28,837 nt of DNA from JBQCEE01 sp051960575 (GCF_051960575.1 NZ_JBQCEE010000006.1:1-28837); one strand, 5' to 3'; numbered from the stretch's first letter, positions 1 to 7,623 are shown. Numbers and translations: made by a program. Notes: a model not told the origin generated them from the sequence alone.

Positions 1-129
1 GGGTCGTTCGGCCCTGCTCGCCGCGGCGGGGCCGACGACACCATTGATCGCGTCGGTGACCGCTGTCGCCGCCGGGTCGATGCGGTCGCGGTCGTGTCGG
101 GTCCGCCCGCGATCGAGAGGGGACGCCGC

Positions 130-357
130 ATGGCGGTCGAGCGCGTCGAGCTCATCGGCGTCGAGCATGCGCACCCCGAGCTCTGGTGCGACGAGTGCAA
201 GCGCACCGTGCCGCACGAGATCGAGTTGCTCGTGCGGGCACCGCACGACCTGCTCGGCGTCGAGACGATCTGCACCGCATGCAACGAGACCGCGCAGCTC
301 AGCGAGCGGCACCGTTACGGGGTGCTGCTGCCGCAACCGGTCCGCGACGCCATCTGA
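130..357 (+). CDS. small zinc-ribbon protein, function unknown
   Basis: A 75-residue protein with two CxxC pairs (Cys20/Cys23 and Cys48/Cys51), the usual layout of a single zinc ribbon. No other domain, signal peptide or membrane helix is visible. The frame stays open upstream through a GTG at 94 and to the window edge, but the ATG at 130 is preferred because a purine-rich GAGAGGGGA Shine-Dalgarno sequence lies just before it at 114-122. The acidic N-terminal part and the compact size would fit a nucleic-acid or protein-binding adaptor, but no specific function can be assigned. A GNAT acetyltransferase follows 57 bases downstream on the same strand and appears to have its own promoter. The zinc ribbon is seen directly; everything about role is open. 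Confidence 0.7.
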   Translation: MAVERVELIGVEHAHPELWCDECKRTVPHEIELLVRAPHDLLGVETICTACNETAQLSERHRYGVLLPQPVRDAI

Positions 358-368
358 TCACGATTCGG

Positions 369-384
369 CTCAACCACCGTTGAG
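369..384 (+). other. small hairpin between the zinc-ribbon and GNAT genes
   Basis: A perfect 6-bp inverted repeat, CTCAAC (369-374) and GTTGAG (379-384), with a CACC loop. It sits 12 bases after the zinc-ribbon stop codon and overlaps the candidate -35 box of the GNAT gene. It has no T-run, so it is only a weak terminator candidate. Confidence 0.3.
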
Positions 385-408
385 GTCTGTGCGCCCGACT
401 GGCAGGCT
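380..408 (+). promoter_or_regulatory. candidate promoter of the GNAT gene (leaderless start)
   Basis: TTGAGG at 380-385 and CAGGCT at 403-408 are separated by 17 bases, the standard spacing of -35 and -10 elements. The ATG at 415 lies six bases after the -10 box, so transcription would start at or next to the start codon. Confidence 0.45.
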
Positions 409-414
409 GGCGCC

Positions 415-843
415 ATGACCACCTACGAGGTGAGCGCCGACCCGGCGCGGATCGACATCGACGCCGTCGCCGCCTACCTGCGCGACGAGGCCTACTGGGG
501 TCGTGGGCGCAGCCGGGCCAACATCGAGACGCAGATCAACGGGGCCTGGCGGGTGGTCGGTGCGTACACCGACGACGGTGCCCAGGTCGGCTTCGCCCGC
601 GCCGTCAGCGACGGCGTCGCCTTCGCCTACCTCGCGGACGTCTTCGTGCTCAAGGCGCACCGGCGCCACGGCCTCGGCCGGCGCATCGTCCGCACCATGA
701 TCGACGAGGGCCCGGGTGCTGAGTTCCGCTGGCTGTTGCACACCGGTGACGCCGCCTTCCTCTACGCCAGCTTCGGCTTCCGGCCGACCGACCGCACGGT
801 GCTCGAACGCCCGGCCGGCGGCCTGGCGATCGTCGAACCCTGA
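415..843 (+). CDS. GNAT-family N-acetyltransferase
   Basis: A 142-residue single-domain GNAT protein, predicted to move an acetyl group from acetyl-CoA to an unknown amine. The acetyl-CoA binding motif A is clear: a beta strand around residues 75-80 is followed by the pyrophosphate loop Arg83-Arg84-His85-Gly86-Leu87-Gly88 and a helix. Motif B-like sequence follows around residues 105-125, with the FLYASFGFRPTDR segment typical of the C-terminal half of the fold. The start is the ATG at 415, preceded by a promoter-like TTGAGG-17-CAGGCT pair and no Shine-Dalgarno sequence, which suggests leaderless expression. The gene ends just before a long inverted repeat at 852-899 and converges on the minus-strand SRPBCC gene. 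The substrate cannot be told from sequence. Confidence 0.85.
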   Translation: MTTYEVSADPARIDIDAVAAYLRDEAYWGRGRSRANIETQINGAWRVVGAYTDDGAQVGFARAVSDGVAFAYLADVFVLKAHRRHGLGRRIVRTMIDEGPGAEFRWLLHTGDAAFLYASFGFRPTDRTVLERPAGGLAIVEP

Positions 844-851
844 GCTGCGAG

Positions 852-899
852 ATGATCACGCACTGAGGCACACCCTGGTGTGCATCAGTGCGTAATCAT
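852..899. terminator. 22-bp near-perfect inverted repeat, probable bidirectional terminator
   Basis: Arms at 852-873 and 878-899 are complementary at 20 of 22 positions around a 4-base loop. The repeat fills most of the 68 bases between the convergent GNAT and SRPBCC genes, where a bidirectional terminator is expected. No T-run follows on either side, so a dispersed palindromic repeat is an alternative. Confidence 0.6.
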
Positions 900-911
900 G
901 CCGGCGCCCGA

Positions 912-1298
912 TCAGGCCCGGACGAGCCGGCCGAGCGCGAACCGCGCGAGGGGCGCGTAGCCGAGCAGCAGCGGCAGCGGGCCGTGCATGGCCAACCCGG
1001 TGCGCGAGCCGCCTCCGGCGGGTTCGATCCAGTGGACGAGACGGATGCGCACCGGCCCGAGCGGCACGTGCCAGGTCCAGCGCCGCGCCGCCTCGTCGAC
1101 CTCGTCGATCACGAACGGCACCCGCACGCCGAGCGGGCCGACGACCCGCCCGGTCAGCCCGGCCACGATGCGCGGCGCGGCGATCTCGACACCGGTGATC
1201 TGCGGTGACCAGGTGCGCCAGAGCCCGGGCTCGGCGTACCGCGTCCAGGCGACGTCCGGTGTCGCGTCGCCCTCGGCGTGCAGCGTGATCGTGCCCAT
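912..1298 (-). CDS. SRPBCC-family (polyketide cyclase/START-like) protein
   Basis: A 128-residue protein that looks like one SRPBCC (Bet v1-like) domain, a fold that holds a hydrophobic ligand in a deep cavity. Features that fit are an N-terminal strand, a WTRYAEPGLWRTWSPQI segment around residues 17-33 (the helical region after strand one) and repeated strands with an HVPLGPVRIRLVHWIEP segment near the middle. It has no signal peptide or membrane helix. The ATG at 1298 has a good GAGAGGGGA ribosome-binding site. The gene follows nei by only 11 bases on the same strand and is probably the last gene of the run before the inverted repeat at 852-899. The ligand and role are unknown; the family assignment rests on pattern and length. 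Confidence 0.7.
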   Translation of the reverse strand: MGTITLHAEGDATPDVAWTRYAEPGLWRTWSPQITGVEIAAPRIVAGLTGRVVGPLGVRVPFVIDEVDEAARRWTWHVPLGPVRIRLVHWIEPAGGGSRTGLAMHGPLPLLLGYAPLARFALGRLVRA

Positions 1299-1309
1299 CT
1301 CGTCCCCTC

Positions 1310-2119
1310 TCAGGCGGCAGCGCGCTCGGGTTGGCAGTGCGGGCACCACCAGGTGCGCCGTTCGACGTCGGTCTCGGGCGTGACACGGACGGTGTGCCCG
1401 CAGCGCAGGCAGGGACGTCCGGCGCGCCCGGTCACCCAGTGTGTCTCGCCGCGGCGGGTGTTGCCGGTGGTCACCTGATACAGGCCCGGCACGGTCGCCG
1501 AGACCCGCAACGCGCGCGCCGCGAGCGCGACGACGGCGGGCAGGTCGACATCGCCGACCGGGGTACGCGGATGCAGGCCGCGCAGGAAGCACACCTCGTT
1601 GGCCCAGAGGTTGCCCAGGCCGGCGATGCGGCGCTGGTCGAGCAGCGCCGGCTTGATCGGCCGCGCGGGATCGGCGGCCAGCCGGCGCACCGCCTCGTCG
1701 GCGTCCCAGTCCGGGCGCAGCGGGTCGGGGCCGAGATGACCGACCACCCGGTGCTCGTCGGCGGTCTCGATCAGCTCGACCACGGGGATCGAGCGTCCGT
1801 ACGCGGTGGGACCTCCGTCGCTCGCGAGCAGCACCCGGACGTCCGGCAGCAGTCTCGCCGGCAACCGCTTGCCCGGCCCGGTCACCGACCACGAGCCGGT
1901 CATGCGCAGGTGGGTGTGCAGGGTCAGCCGGTCACCCCGCTCGTCGCCGAAGCGGGTGAGCAGGTGCTTGCCGTGGGTCACGTGCTCGACCACCGATCGT
2001 CCCGAGAGATCGGCCGTTGCGTGCTGCGGCACCCGCAGGTCGCCGCGCGTGAGCACGCGGCCGACGAGCGCGTCGTCGAGGGTGCGGGCGACACGGTAGA
2101 CGCTGTCGCCTTCGGGCAT
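1310..2119 (-). CDS. nei: Fpg/Nei-family DNA glycosylase (endonuclease VIII-like)
   Basis: A 269-residue base-excision-repair enzyme that removes oxidised bases and cuts the resulting abasic site. It begins Met-Pro-Glu-Gly-Asp, giving the catalytic Pro2 (Schiff-base nucleophile) and Glu3 that define the family. PEGD is characteristic of the Nei branch, whereas Fpg usually has PELPE. The H2TH region is seen around residues 130-190, including the conserved RRIAGLGNLWANEVCF segment. The C-terminal zinc finger is complete with Cys237, Cys240, Cys259 and Cys262. The closest known type is mycobacterial Nei2, judged from the N-terminal pattern. The gene lies 29 bases after the EamA gene and 11 bases before the SRPBCC gene, so co-transcription is likely. 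Confidence 0.93.
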   Translation of the reverse strand: MPEGDSVYRVARTLDDALVGRVLTRGDLRVPQHATADLSGRSVVEHVTHGKHLLTRFGDERGDRLTLHTHLRMTGSWSVTGPGKRLPARLLPDVRVLLASDGGPTAYGRSIPVVELIETADEHRVVGHLGPDPLRPDWDADEAVRRLAADPARPIKPALLDQRRIAGLGNLWANEVCFLRGLHPRTPVGDVDLPAVVALAARALRVSATVPGLYQVTTGNTRRGETHWVTGRAGRPCLRCGHTVRVTPETDVERRTWWCPHCQPERAAA

Positions 2120-2148
2120 GCGTCCATCCTTCCCGGACGCGCCCGCCG

Positions 2149-2985
2149 CTAGACGGTGATCAGCACGACGGACGCGGCCGCCAGTCCGAGCCCGACCCGC
2201 TGGGTGCCGGTGGCGTGCTCGCGCAGCAGGCCCATCGCGAGCAGCACGGTGATCGCCGGGTACAGCGCGGTGAGCACGCTCGCCACCGACAGCAGGCCGT
2301 GCCGGCTGGCGAGCAGGAAGAAGAAGTTCGCGCCGGCGTCGCAGACACCGGCCAGCACGGTGATGCCCAGCAACCGGCCGTGCAGCGGCGCGATGGCCCG
2401 GCGTTGCGCGGCGACAGGGACGATGAGCGCGGCCGAACCGACGCGCGAGATCACCAGCGGCCAGAGCCCGGACGCGTGACCGCCGGCGCGCGCGAGCAGC
2501 ACGAAGTAGAAGCCGAAGCCGAGCCCCGACAGCGTCGCGAGCGTGAGCACCTGCGCGCTGACTCGGCCGTGCGGATGGTCCTCGCGCGTGCGGCTGACCA
2601 GCACCACCGCCACCAGTCCGAGCGCGATGCCCGCCCACGCCAACGCTCCGGGCCGTTCGCCGAGCACGATGCCGATGAGCACGGGCACCATCGCCGCGAG
2701 CACCGCCGTCACCGGCGAGATGACGTTGATCGGCGCCACCGCCATCAGGCTGTACATGATGAGCACGCCGATCTCGCCGGCGATGCCGCCGAGCAGCCCG
2801 AACAGCACCACACGTCCGTTGAGGTGGCCCGGGAAGAAGGGCAGCAGCGCCGTCATCAGCACCGCACCGATCGGGTAGCTGAAGAGCAGGATCGTGACGG
2901 CCTGCCGCTGCCGCGAGGCCACGGCGCCGGCGAAGTCGCCGACGCCGTACGCGATCGCCGCCAGCAGGCCGAAGAGCACCGTCAC
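2149..2985 (-). CDS. EamA/DMT-family transporter
   Basis: A 278-residue integral membrane protein with about ten hydrophobic segments in two repeats of five, the drug/metabolite transporter (EamA) architecture. The second repeat starts after the charged linker near residues 130-145 (SRTREDHPHGRVS). Members export amino acids, nucleobases or metabolites; nothing here fixes the substrate. The start is the GTG at 2985. A TAGCGT hexamer (minus strand, 2997-2992) lies six bases upstream and no Shine-Dalgarno sequence is seen, so a leaderless transcript from its own promoter is plausible even though the methyltransferase gene upstream is only 51 bases away. nei follows 29 bases downstream. Confidence 0.85.
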   Translation of the reverse strand: MTVLFGLLAAIAYGVGDFAGAVASRQRQAVTILLFSYPIGAVLMTALLPFFPGHLNGRVVLFGLLGGIAGEIGVLIMYSLMAVAPINVISPVTAVLAAMVPVLIGIVLGERPGALAWAGIALGLVAVVLVSRTREDHPHGRVSAQVLTLATLSGLGFGFYFVLLARAGGHASGLWPLVISRVGSAALIVPVAAQRRAIAPLHGRLLGITVLAGVCDAGANFFFLLASRHGLLSVASVLTALYPAITVLLAMGLLREHATGTQRVGLGLAAASVVLITV

Positions 2986-2991
2986 CCGGCC

Positions 2992-2997
2992 ACGCTA
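2992..2997 (-). promoter_or_regulatory. candidate -10 box of the EamA gene
   Basis: TAGCGT on the minus strand, six bases before the GTG at 2985. The same hexamer occurs before the lipoprotein gene at 6657. No convincing -35 box is seen. Confidence 0.4.
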
Positions 2998-3036
2998 TCG
3001 ACCGCGGTGATCGGGTTCCGCGGACCCCGGCGGCGG

Positions 3037-4296
3037 TCAGGCGGGCTTGGTCAGGGTGAACTGGGCGACGTCGAGGTAGCCGGTGCGGAACCCGGCCTCG
3101 CTGTAGGCGAGGTACAGCGACCACATGCGCTGGAAGGTGGTGTCGAAGCCCAGCCCGCCGATCTCGCGCGAGCGCTGCTCGAACCGCTCACGCCAGCGCC
3201 GCAACGTCTCGGCGTAGTGCCGCCCGAAGGCGTACCGGTCGGCGATGCGCAGCGTGGTGTGCTGCTGCAGCGACTGCTCGATCGACTCGACCGAGGGGAT
3301 CTGCCCACCGGGGAAGATGTACTTGCGGATCCAGGTGTAGGTGTCGCGGGTCGACCGCACGACGTGGTCGTCCATCAGGATCGCCTGCAACCCGACGCGT
3401 CCACCGCGCGCGAGTACGCGGTCGATGGTGCCGAAGTACTCGTGCCAGTGGTTGGCGCCGACGGCCTCGATCATCTCGACCGAGACGACGCTGTCGTACT
3501 GGCCGCGCGCCTCGCGGTAGTCGCGCAGCTCGACCGTGGCGCGGTCGGCGACGCCGGCGGCCGCGATGCGCTCGCGGGCGAGGTCGGCCTGCTCGGTCGA
3601 GATGGTGAGCGAGGTGACCGTGGCGCCGCGCTGGGCGGCCCGCAGCGCCAGCTCGCCCCAGCCGGTGCCGATCTCGAGCACCCGCTTGCCCGGGCCGACC
3701 CCGGCGATGTCGAGCAGGCGGTCGATCTTGCGGTGCTGGGCGGCGACAAGCTCGTCGCCCGCGCCCTGCGGCTCGCCGTCGAAGATCGCCGACGAGTACG
3801 TCATCGACTCGTCGAGAAACGCCTTGAAGAGGTCGTTCGACAGGTCGTAGTGCTGGTGGATGTTGCTGCGGGCGCCCTCGACGGTGTTGTCATGCTCGGC
3901 CGGCTGGCGGTGCAGCACGGTGTTGCGCAGCCGGTGCAGCACCGGCGGGATGAGCTCATGCATGTGGCCGGCGAACGCCTCGATCACGCCGCTGAGGTCG
4001 GACGTCGTCCAGTCGCCGGCCATGTAGGCCTCGCCGAACCCGATCGTGCCGCCCGTGCCGAGCCGGTGGAAGAAGACCTCGGGGCGGACGAGGTGCATGA
4101 CCGGGTCGTCGGCGATGCCGCCGCCGTAGTGCAGGCCGCCGCGCTCGACGACCCGCAGCGGGATGCGCCCGACGGCGTGCCGGAACAGGCGGCGGGCCAC
4201 CGCTGCGCGGACGCGTGAGCGCGGCACCTGCGCGATGTCGGGCCACCGTGCCGGATCGACGCGCCCGGCCGATGCCGCGAGATCGACTGCAGTCAT
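3037..4296 (-). CDS. cyclopropane-fatty-acyl-phospholipid synthase family methyltransferase
   Basis: A 419-residue SAM-dependent methyltransferase of the CFA synthase family, which adds a methylene bridge (or methyl group) to unsaturated acyl chains of membrane phospholipids. The N-terminal part (to about residue 140) contains the FGEAYMAGDW segment common to bacterial CFA synthases. The SAM-binding motif VLEIGTGWGE is at residues 206-215. Conserved downstream blocks are SVEMIEAVG, the YTWIRKYIFPGGQIPS segment and the MWSLYLAYSEAGFR segment near the C-terminus. The ATG at 4296 is chosen over the GTG at 4305 because a GAGG sits at the right distance for the ATG. The product may be a cyclopropane, methyl-branched or tuberculostearate-like lipid; sequence alone does not decide. 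Confidence 0.9.
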   Translation of the reverse strand: MTAVDLAASAGRVDPARWPDIAQVPRSRVRAAVARRLFRHAVGRIPLRVVERGGLHYGGGIADDPVMHLVRPEVFFHRLGTGGTIGFGEAYMAGDWTTSDLSGVIEAFAGHMHELIPPVLHRLRNTVLHRQPAEHDNTVEGARSNIHQHYDLSNDLFKAFLDESMTYSSAIFDGEPQGAGDELVAAQHRKIDRLLDIAGVGPGKRVLEIGTGWGELALRAAQRGATVTSLTISTEQADLARERIAAAGVADRATVELRDYREARGQYDSVVSVEMIEAVGANHWHEYFGTIDRVLARGGRVGLQAILMDDHVVRSTRDTYTWIRKYIFPGGQIPSVESIEQSLQQHTTLRIADRYAFGRHYAETLRRWRERFEQRSREIGGLGFDTTFQRMWSLYLAYSEAGFRTGYLDVAQFTLTKPA

Positions 4297-4342
4297 GCCC
4301 AGCACCTCATCCCGTCGTCCTCATCCCGTCGCATTCTTCCCG

Positions 4343-5050
4343 TCATACGTCGATCTCGGTGGTGCCCGCAAGCACCTTCTCGAGCACATTCGCCGCCTCA
4401 GCCCGGACGGTTCCGCCCGGTGGGACGCCACACAGGTTCGCCAGCACGAAACCGGTGGCGAGATCGTGCCACAGCGCCGCGCGCCGCAGCATCGGATGTC
4501 CGTCACCCGCCATGCGCACGTACGCCGCCGACCGCGCCAGCGGTTGCGCGGCCTCGATCAGTGCCTCGGACGCACGCGGCGAGGTCGTGCGGTCGCGCAC
4601 GCCGTGCACGACCAGCACGTCGCGGTCGCGCAGCGGCGCGACCGGGTCGCCCGGCTCGATCCAGGGCGCCAGCCCGACGACCGCGGACACCGCCGGATGG
4701 GCCGCCGTGTACACCGCCGTCCGCCCGCCCATCGAGTGGCCGACGACCGCGACGGGGGCACCGGGCAGCTCGCTCGCGATGCGGTCGAGCGCGGCGAGCA
4801 CGTCGGCGACGGGGGAGCGTTGCGCGCCGTTCCAGCCGCGCACCGCGTACCGCACCCGGGCGACGGCGAGGCCGTGCTCGGCGCCGGCGTGGCGCAGCGA
4901 GGTGGCGAAGGGGGCCATCCGCACGACGGCGAGGTTGCGGGCACGCACCGGTTCGATGCTCGTCGCGCGACCGCCGTGCAGCACGAGGGCGACCGCGCGC
5001 GGCTCGGTGCGCGGCCGGGTGAGCTCGAAGTGCGACGCGGGGGCGGTCAT
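4343..5050 (-). CDS. alpha/beta-hydrolase fold protein
   Basis: A 235-residue cytoplasmic alpha/beta hydrolase. A complete triad can be placed: nucleophile Ser106 in the elbow Gly-His-Ser-Met-Gly-Gly, Asp153 in HGVRDRTTSP and His185 in GDGHPML. The HGG near residues 25-27 supplies the oxyanion-hole region. There is no signal peptide, and the substrate is unknown. Its ATG overlaps the TGA of the upstream lipoprotein peptidase gene by four bases (5047-5050), which predicts translational coupling, so the two hydrolases are probably made together, one exported and one cytoplasmic. A dienelactone-hydrolase- or esterase-like activity is possible but not shown. Confidence 0.85.
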   Translation of the reverse strand: MTAPASHFELTRPRTEPRAVALVLHGGRATSIEPVRARNLAVVRMAPFATSLRHAGAEHGLAVARVRYAVRGWNGAQRSPVADVLAALDRIASELPGAPVAVVGHSMGGRTAVYTAAHPAVSAVVGLAPWIEPGDPVAPLRDRDVLVVHGVRDRTTSPRASEALIEAAQPLARSAAYVRMAGDGHPMLRRAALWHDLATGFVLANLCGVPPGGTVRAEAANVLEKVLAGTTEIDV

Positions 5051-6657
5051 CGGGGGCAGGTGGTGTCGGCGGGCGGCAGCGTCCGGCTGATCAGGTAGTC
5101 GTCGACGTACTTGTCGATGCAGTCGCTGCCCTGCAGGTAGCTGGTGTGTCCCTCGCCGTCCCAGGTCAGCACCTCGGCGTTGCCCATCGTGCGAGCCAGG
5201 TCGACCGCGCCCTGGTAGGGCGTCGCCGGGTCGTGCAGGTTGCCTATGACCAGCACCTTCGTGGGCGTCGGCGCGGTGGGCAGCGGCACCGGGGTGCGCT
5301 GCGGCTGCCACTGCTGGCAGCTGAACAGACTGGACGCCGACCACTCGCCGAAGATCGGGTACTGCTGCTTCCACGCCGCGGCGGTGGAGCGGATCGTCGC
5401 GTCGGTCGGCCCCGGCTTCGAGTCGTTGCACGAGATCGTCGTGTTCGCGTCCGAGATGTTCGCGTAGTGGCCGTTGCTGTCGCGCTCGTTGTACTGGTCG
5501 GCGAGCTTGAACAGCCCGGCCGCGTCGCCCTTGCCGGCGTCGATGAGCGCCTGGCCGAGCGACGACCAGAGCGACTGCGAGTAGAGCGCCTGCAGCACAC
5601 CGGTGTCGACGATCGCCGGCGTCGCGCTACGGGTCTCGCCCGGCTGGCTGCTCGGGATCGGGCTCTTCGCGGCCGCCGCGGTGATCCGGTAGACCGCCTG
5701 CCTCGGGTCGCCGAGCTGCTCGCAGGAGGAGTGCTTGCCGCACCACGCGGCGAACTGGTCGAAGGCCTGCTCGAACCCCTTGAGCTGGTTCGCGAAGGAC
5801 TGGATGTCGTCGGTCAGCGGGTTGACGGCACCGTCGAGCACGGCCACGCGCACGTGGTCGGGGAAGACGTGGGCGTAGGTCGACCCGAGCTCCGTGCCGT
5901 AGGAGAAGCCGAGATAGTTCAGCCGCTGGTCACCGACCGCCTCGCGGATCTGGTCCATGTCCCGCGCGGTGTTCACGGTGTTGAAGAAGGGCAGCGCCGA
6001 CCCGTACTTGCTCGAGCAGTCGGACGCGACCTCCTTGGCCGCGGCGCGGGCCTGATCGAACCCGGCGGTGGTGGTGACGTCGGGGGCCTCGGCGTTGAGC
6101 TTGTCCTTCTCGCTGTCGCTGATGCAGCTGATCGGGTTCGACAGCCCGACGCCGCGCGGGTCGAACCCGACGAGGTCGAAGTGCTGCAGCAGGGTGTCGG
6201 ACACCTGCACGGCCAGACCGACGGCGAGCTCGAGGCCGGACGCGCCCGGCCCGCCCGGGTTCACGACGAGCGAACCGATCGGCTTGGCGCCCGAGTCGTG
6301 CACGCGGATCAACTGCAGCTTGATCTTGGTGCCGTCGGGCTTCGCGTAGTCGAGCGGGACGGAGACCTGGGCGCAGCCGAACTGCAGCCGGCTGCCGCGG
6401 TCACCGGGGAAGTTCACCGAGCTGAAGTCGAACGGGCAGGTGCTGAAGTCGGCCGTCGGCTGCGTCGGGGCCGGCGGGAGCGCGCTGCCGCCCGAGCCGC
6501 TCGACCCGCCGGACGGGCTCGTCGACGCGCCGGTCGCGCTGCCCGAGCCGTGCCCGGTCAGCGCGGACGAGCACCCGGCCAGCACGGCGGCGAGCACGAG
6601 GGCGCAGACCAGGGCGCGGAGCGGTGACACACGGGCGGACGACGAGCGGAGCAGCAC
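5047..6657 (-). CDS. secreted TAP-like alpha/beta-hydrolase lipoprotein (tripeptidyl-aminopeptidase type)
   Basis: A 536-residue exported lipoprotein. A signal peptide with Arg residues, a hydrophobic core and the lipobox Leu-Ala-Gly-Cys ends at Cys29, followed by a Ser/Gly/Thr-rich linker to about residue 65. The catalytic domain has the NPGGPGASG oxyanion-loop block and the DPRGVGLS block. Its nucleophile is Ser252 in Gly-Phe-Ser-Tyr-Gly, with Asp476 in the NLHDPATPY segment and His504 in GEGHTSY. The last two lie in the TAP-like C-terminal domain. Related actinobacterial enzymes (Streptomyces tripeptidyl aminopeptidases, mycobacterial Hip1/CaeA) cleave peptides or esters at the cell surface. 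The GTG at 6657 has a TAGCGT hexamer seven bases upstream. A GTG at 6630 would also give a lipoprotein signal. Confidence 0.9.
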   Translation of the reverse strand: MLLRSSSARVSPLRALVCALVLAAVLAGCSSALTGHGSGSATGASTSPSGGSSGSGGSALPPAPTQPTADFSTCPFDFSSVNFPGDRGSRLQFGCAQVSVPLDYAKPDGTKIKLQLIRVHDSGAKPIGSLVVNPGGPGASGLELAVGLAVQVSDTLLQHFDLVGFDPRGVGLSNPISCISDSEKDKLNAEAPDVTTTAGFDQARAAAKEVASDCSSKYGSALPFFNTVNTARDMDQIREAVGDQRLNYLGFSYGTELGSTYAHVFPDHVRVAVLDGAVNPLTDDIQSFANQLKGFEQAFDQFAAWCGKHSSCEQLGDPRQAVYRITAAAAKSPIPSSQPGETRSATPAIVDTGVLQALYSQSLWSSLGQALIDAGKGDAAGLFKLADQYNERDSNGHYANISDANTTISCNDSKPGPTDATIRSTAAAWKQQYPIFGEWSASSLFSCQQWQPQRTPVPLPTAPTPTKVLVIGNLHDPATPYQGAVDLARTMGNAEVLTWDGEGHTSYLQGSDCIDKYVDDYLISRTLPPADTTCPR

Positions 6658-6664
6658 GTCCTCG

Positions 6665-6670
6665 ACGCTA
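6665..6670 (-). promoter_or_regulatory. candidate -10 box of the lipoprotein peptidase gene
   Basis: TAGCGT on the minus strand lies seven bases before the GTG at 6657, and no ribosome-binding site is present. It falls in the 53-base gap after the Abi-alpha-like gene, so the lipoprotein-hydrolase pair may be transcribed independently of that gene. Confidence 0.4.
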
Positions 6671-6710
6671 CCTGCGCCCCCTGACAGGAACGGGCGGGCC
6701 GCGCGGCGGC

Positions 6711-7544
6711 TCAGCCCAACACAGGGCTCGGCGGCGCGGCCGCCGACCAGAACTCGCGCCCGAAGTCGGACAGGCGCACGGTCTTGCGCTGGTAGCGCAC
6801 GCCGCCTTGCCTGCCCGCCTCAGCCGTCACCCTCGCCCGCGTCACCGTCTCGTCGGCGGTGATCGCCTCGTACTGCGGGGCGAGCCGCGCGTCGGCGGGC
6901 CCGAAGTCGACCAGGCCGAACCGGAACAGCCGGGTGAGGTAGGCGGCGGTGTCGGCCGGCACCCGCACGCCGGCCGCGTGCCCGACGGTGGACGCGTTGG
7001 CCAGCACGGTGCGCACCTGCCCGCGTCCGGGTTTCACGACGACGTCGGCCGCGGCGAAGGCGCCACCGTCGGCCAGGGTCGCGAGGATCCGCGCCTCGTC
7101 CGGCACCAACTGGCTGACGATGCTGCCGAACAGGTACTGCCGGCTCGAGGTGAGCTCGGTCGAGCGCTGCAGCAGGTCCTCCATCGCCGCGCGCAGGGGC
7201 TCGATCTCGGTCGCGTGCGCGTCGTGAGCACGCGCCAGCACCTGGCCCTCGTCGGCGGTCGCGTACACGGTTGCCGGGGCGGCCGTGCGGGGCTCGTCGA
7301 TCAGCTCGGCCGCCCGCTCGACGACCGCTCGGGTGAACCGGCCGGCCTCGCGCTCGAGCGTGGCGACGCCGGGCACCTGGCGGGCGAGGCGGAGGTAGCT
7401 GCGGCCGAAGATGCGGCCGACCTTCGCGGCCGCGACCAGCGTGCTGCCGGCGGCCGCCAGGGTGTTGGCGGCCGGCACGAGCGCACCGCCGTCGCCGCGC
7501 CGCCCGGGGGTCGGCCCGGTGAACGCCAGCGTGGGAGTGCCCAT
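6711..7544 (-). CDS. Abi-alpha (DUF4393)-like protein
   Basis: A 277-residue protein. The N-terminal third is Ala-rich, with a hydrophobic stretch around residues 20-45. The central part carries the pattern of the Abi-alpha/DUF4393 family: a long helical segment ending in MEDLLQRSTELTSS, then the SIVSQLVPDEARILATLADGG block. The C-terminal part reads like a winged-helix-type segment (YLTRLFRFGLVDFGP, then KTVRLSDFGREFW). The family is named after a component of an abortive-infection system, but most members have no proven role. The ATG at 7544 is preceded by a GGGGGTGAGG stretch. A longer reading frame to 7619 has a poor composition. It is the first gene of the minus-strand run and diverges from ligC. 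Confidence 0.6.
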   Translation of the reverse strand: MGTPTLAFTGPTPGRRGDGGALVPAANTLAAAGSTLVAAAKVGRIFGRSYLRLARQVPGVATLEREAGRFTRAVVERAAELIDEPRTAAPATVYATADEGQVLARAHDAHATEIEPLRAAMEDLLQRSTELTSSRQYLFGSIVSQLVPDEARILATLADGGAFAAADVVVKPGRGQVRTVLANASTVGHAAGVRVPADTAAYLTRLFRFGLVDFGPADARLAPQYEAITADETVTRARVTAEAGRQGGVRYQRKTVRLSDFGREFWSAAAPPSPVLG

Positions 7545-7623
7545 GACCCTCACCCCCGATCGACCTCGCCGGCGCACCCCGCCTGTGCACCGTCCCTGTC
7601 GCCGCAGATGGTAAGCCATGACC

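Noticed and set aside
1..129. Possible end or start of a neighbouring gene at the left edge
   Set aside because: One plus-strand frame reaches a stop at 45-47 and one minus-strand frame has plausible composition, but neither shows a recognisable motif or a convincing start. No gene is called.
2215..4218. Very long plus-strand open frame opposite the EamA and methyltransferase genes
   Set aside because: Its product is Arg/Gln/His-rich with no domain. The minus strand codes for clear protein families over the same bases.
4297..4305. Upstream GTG start at 4305 for the methyltransferase
   Set aside because: The GAGG that would serve as ribosome site is correctly spaced for the ATG at 4296 but overlaps the GTG.
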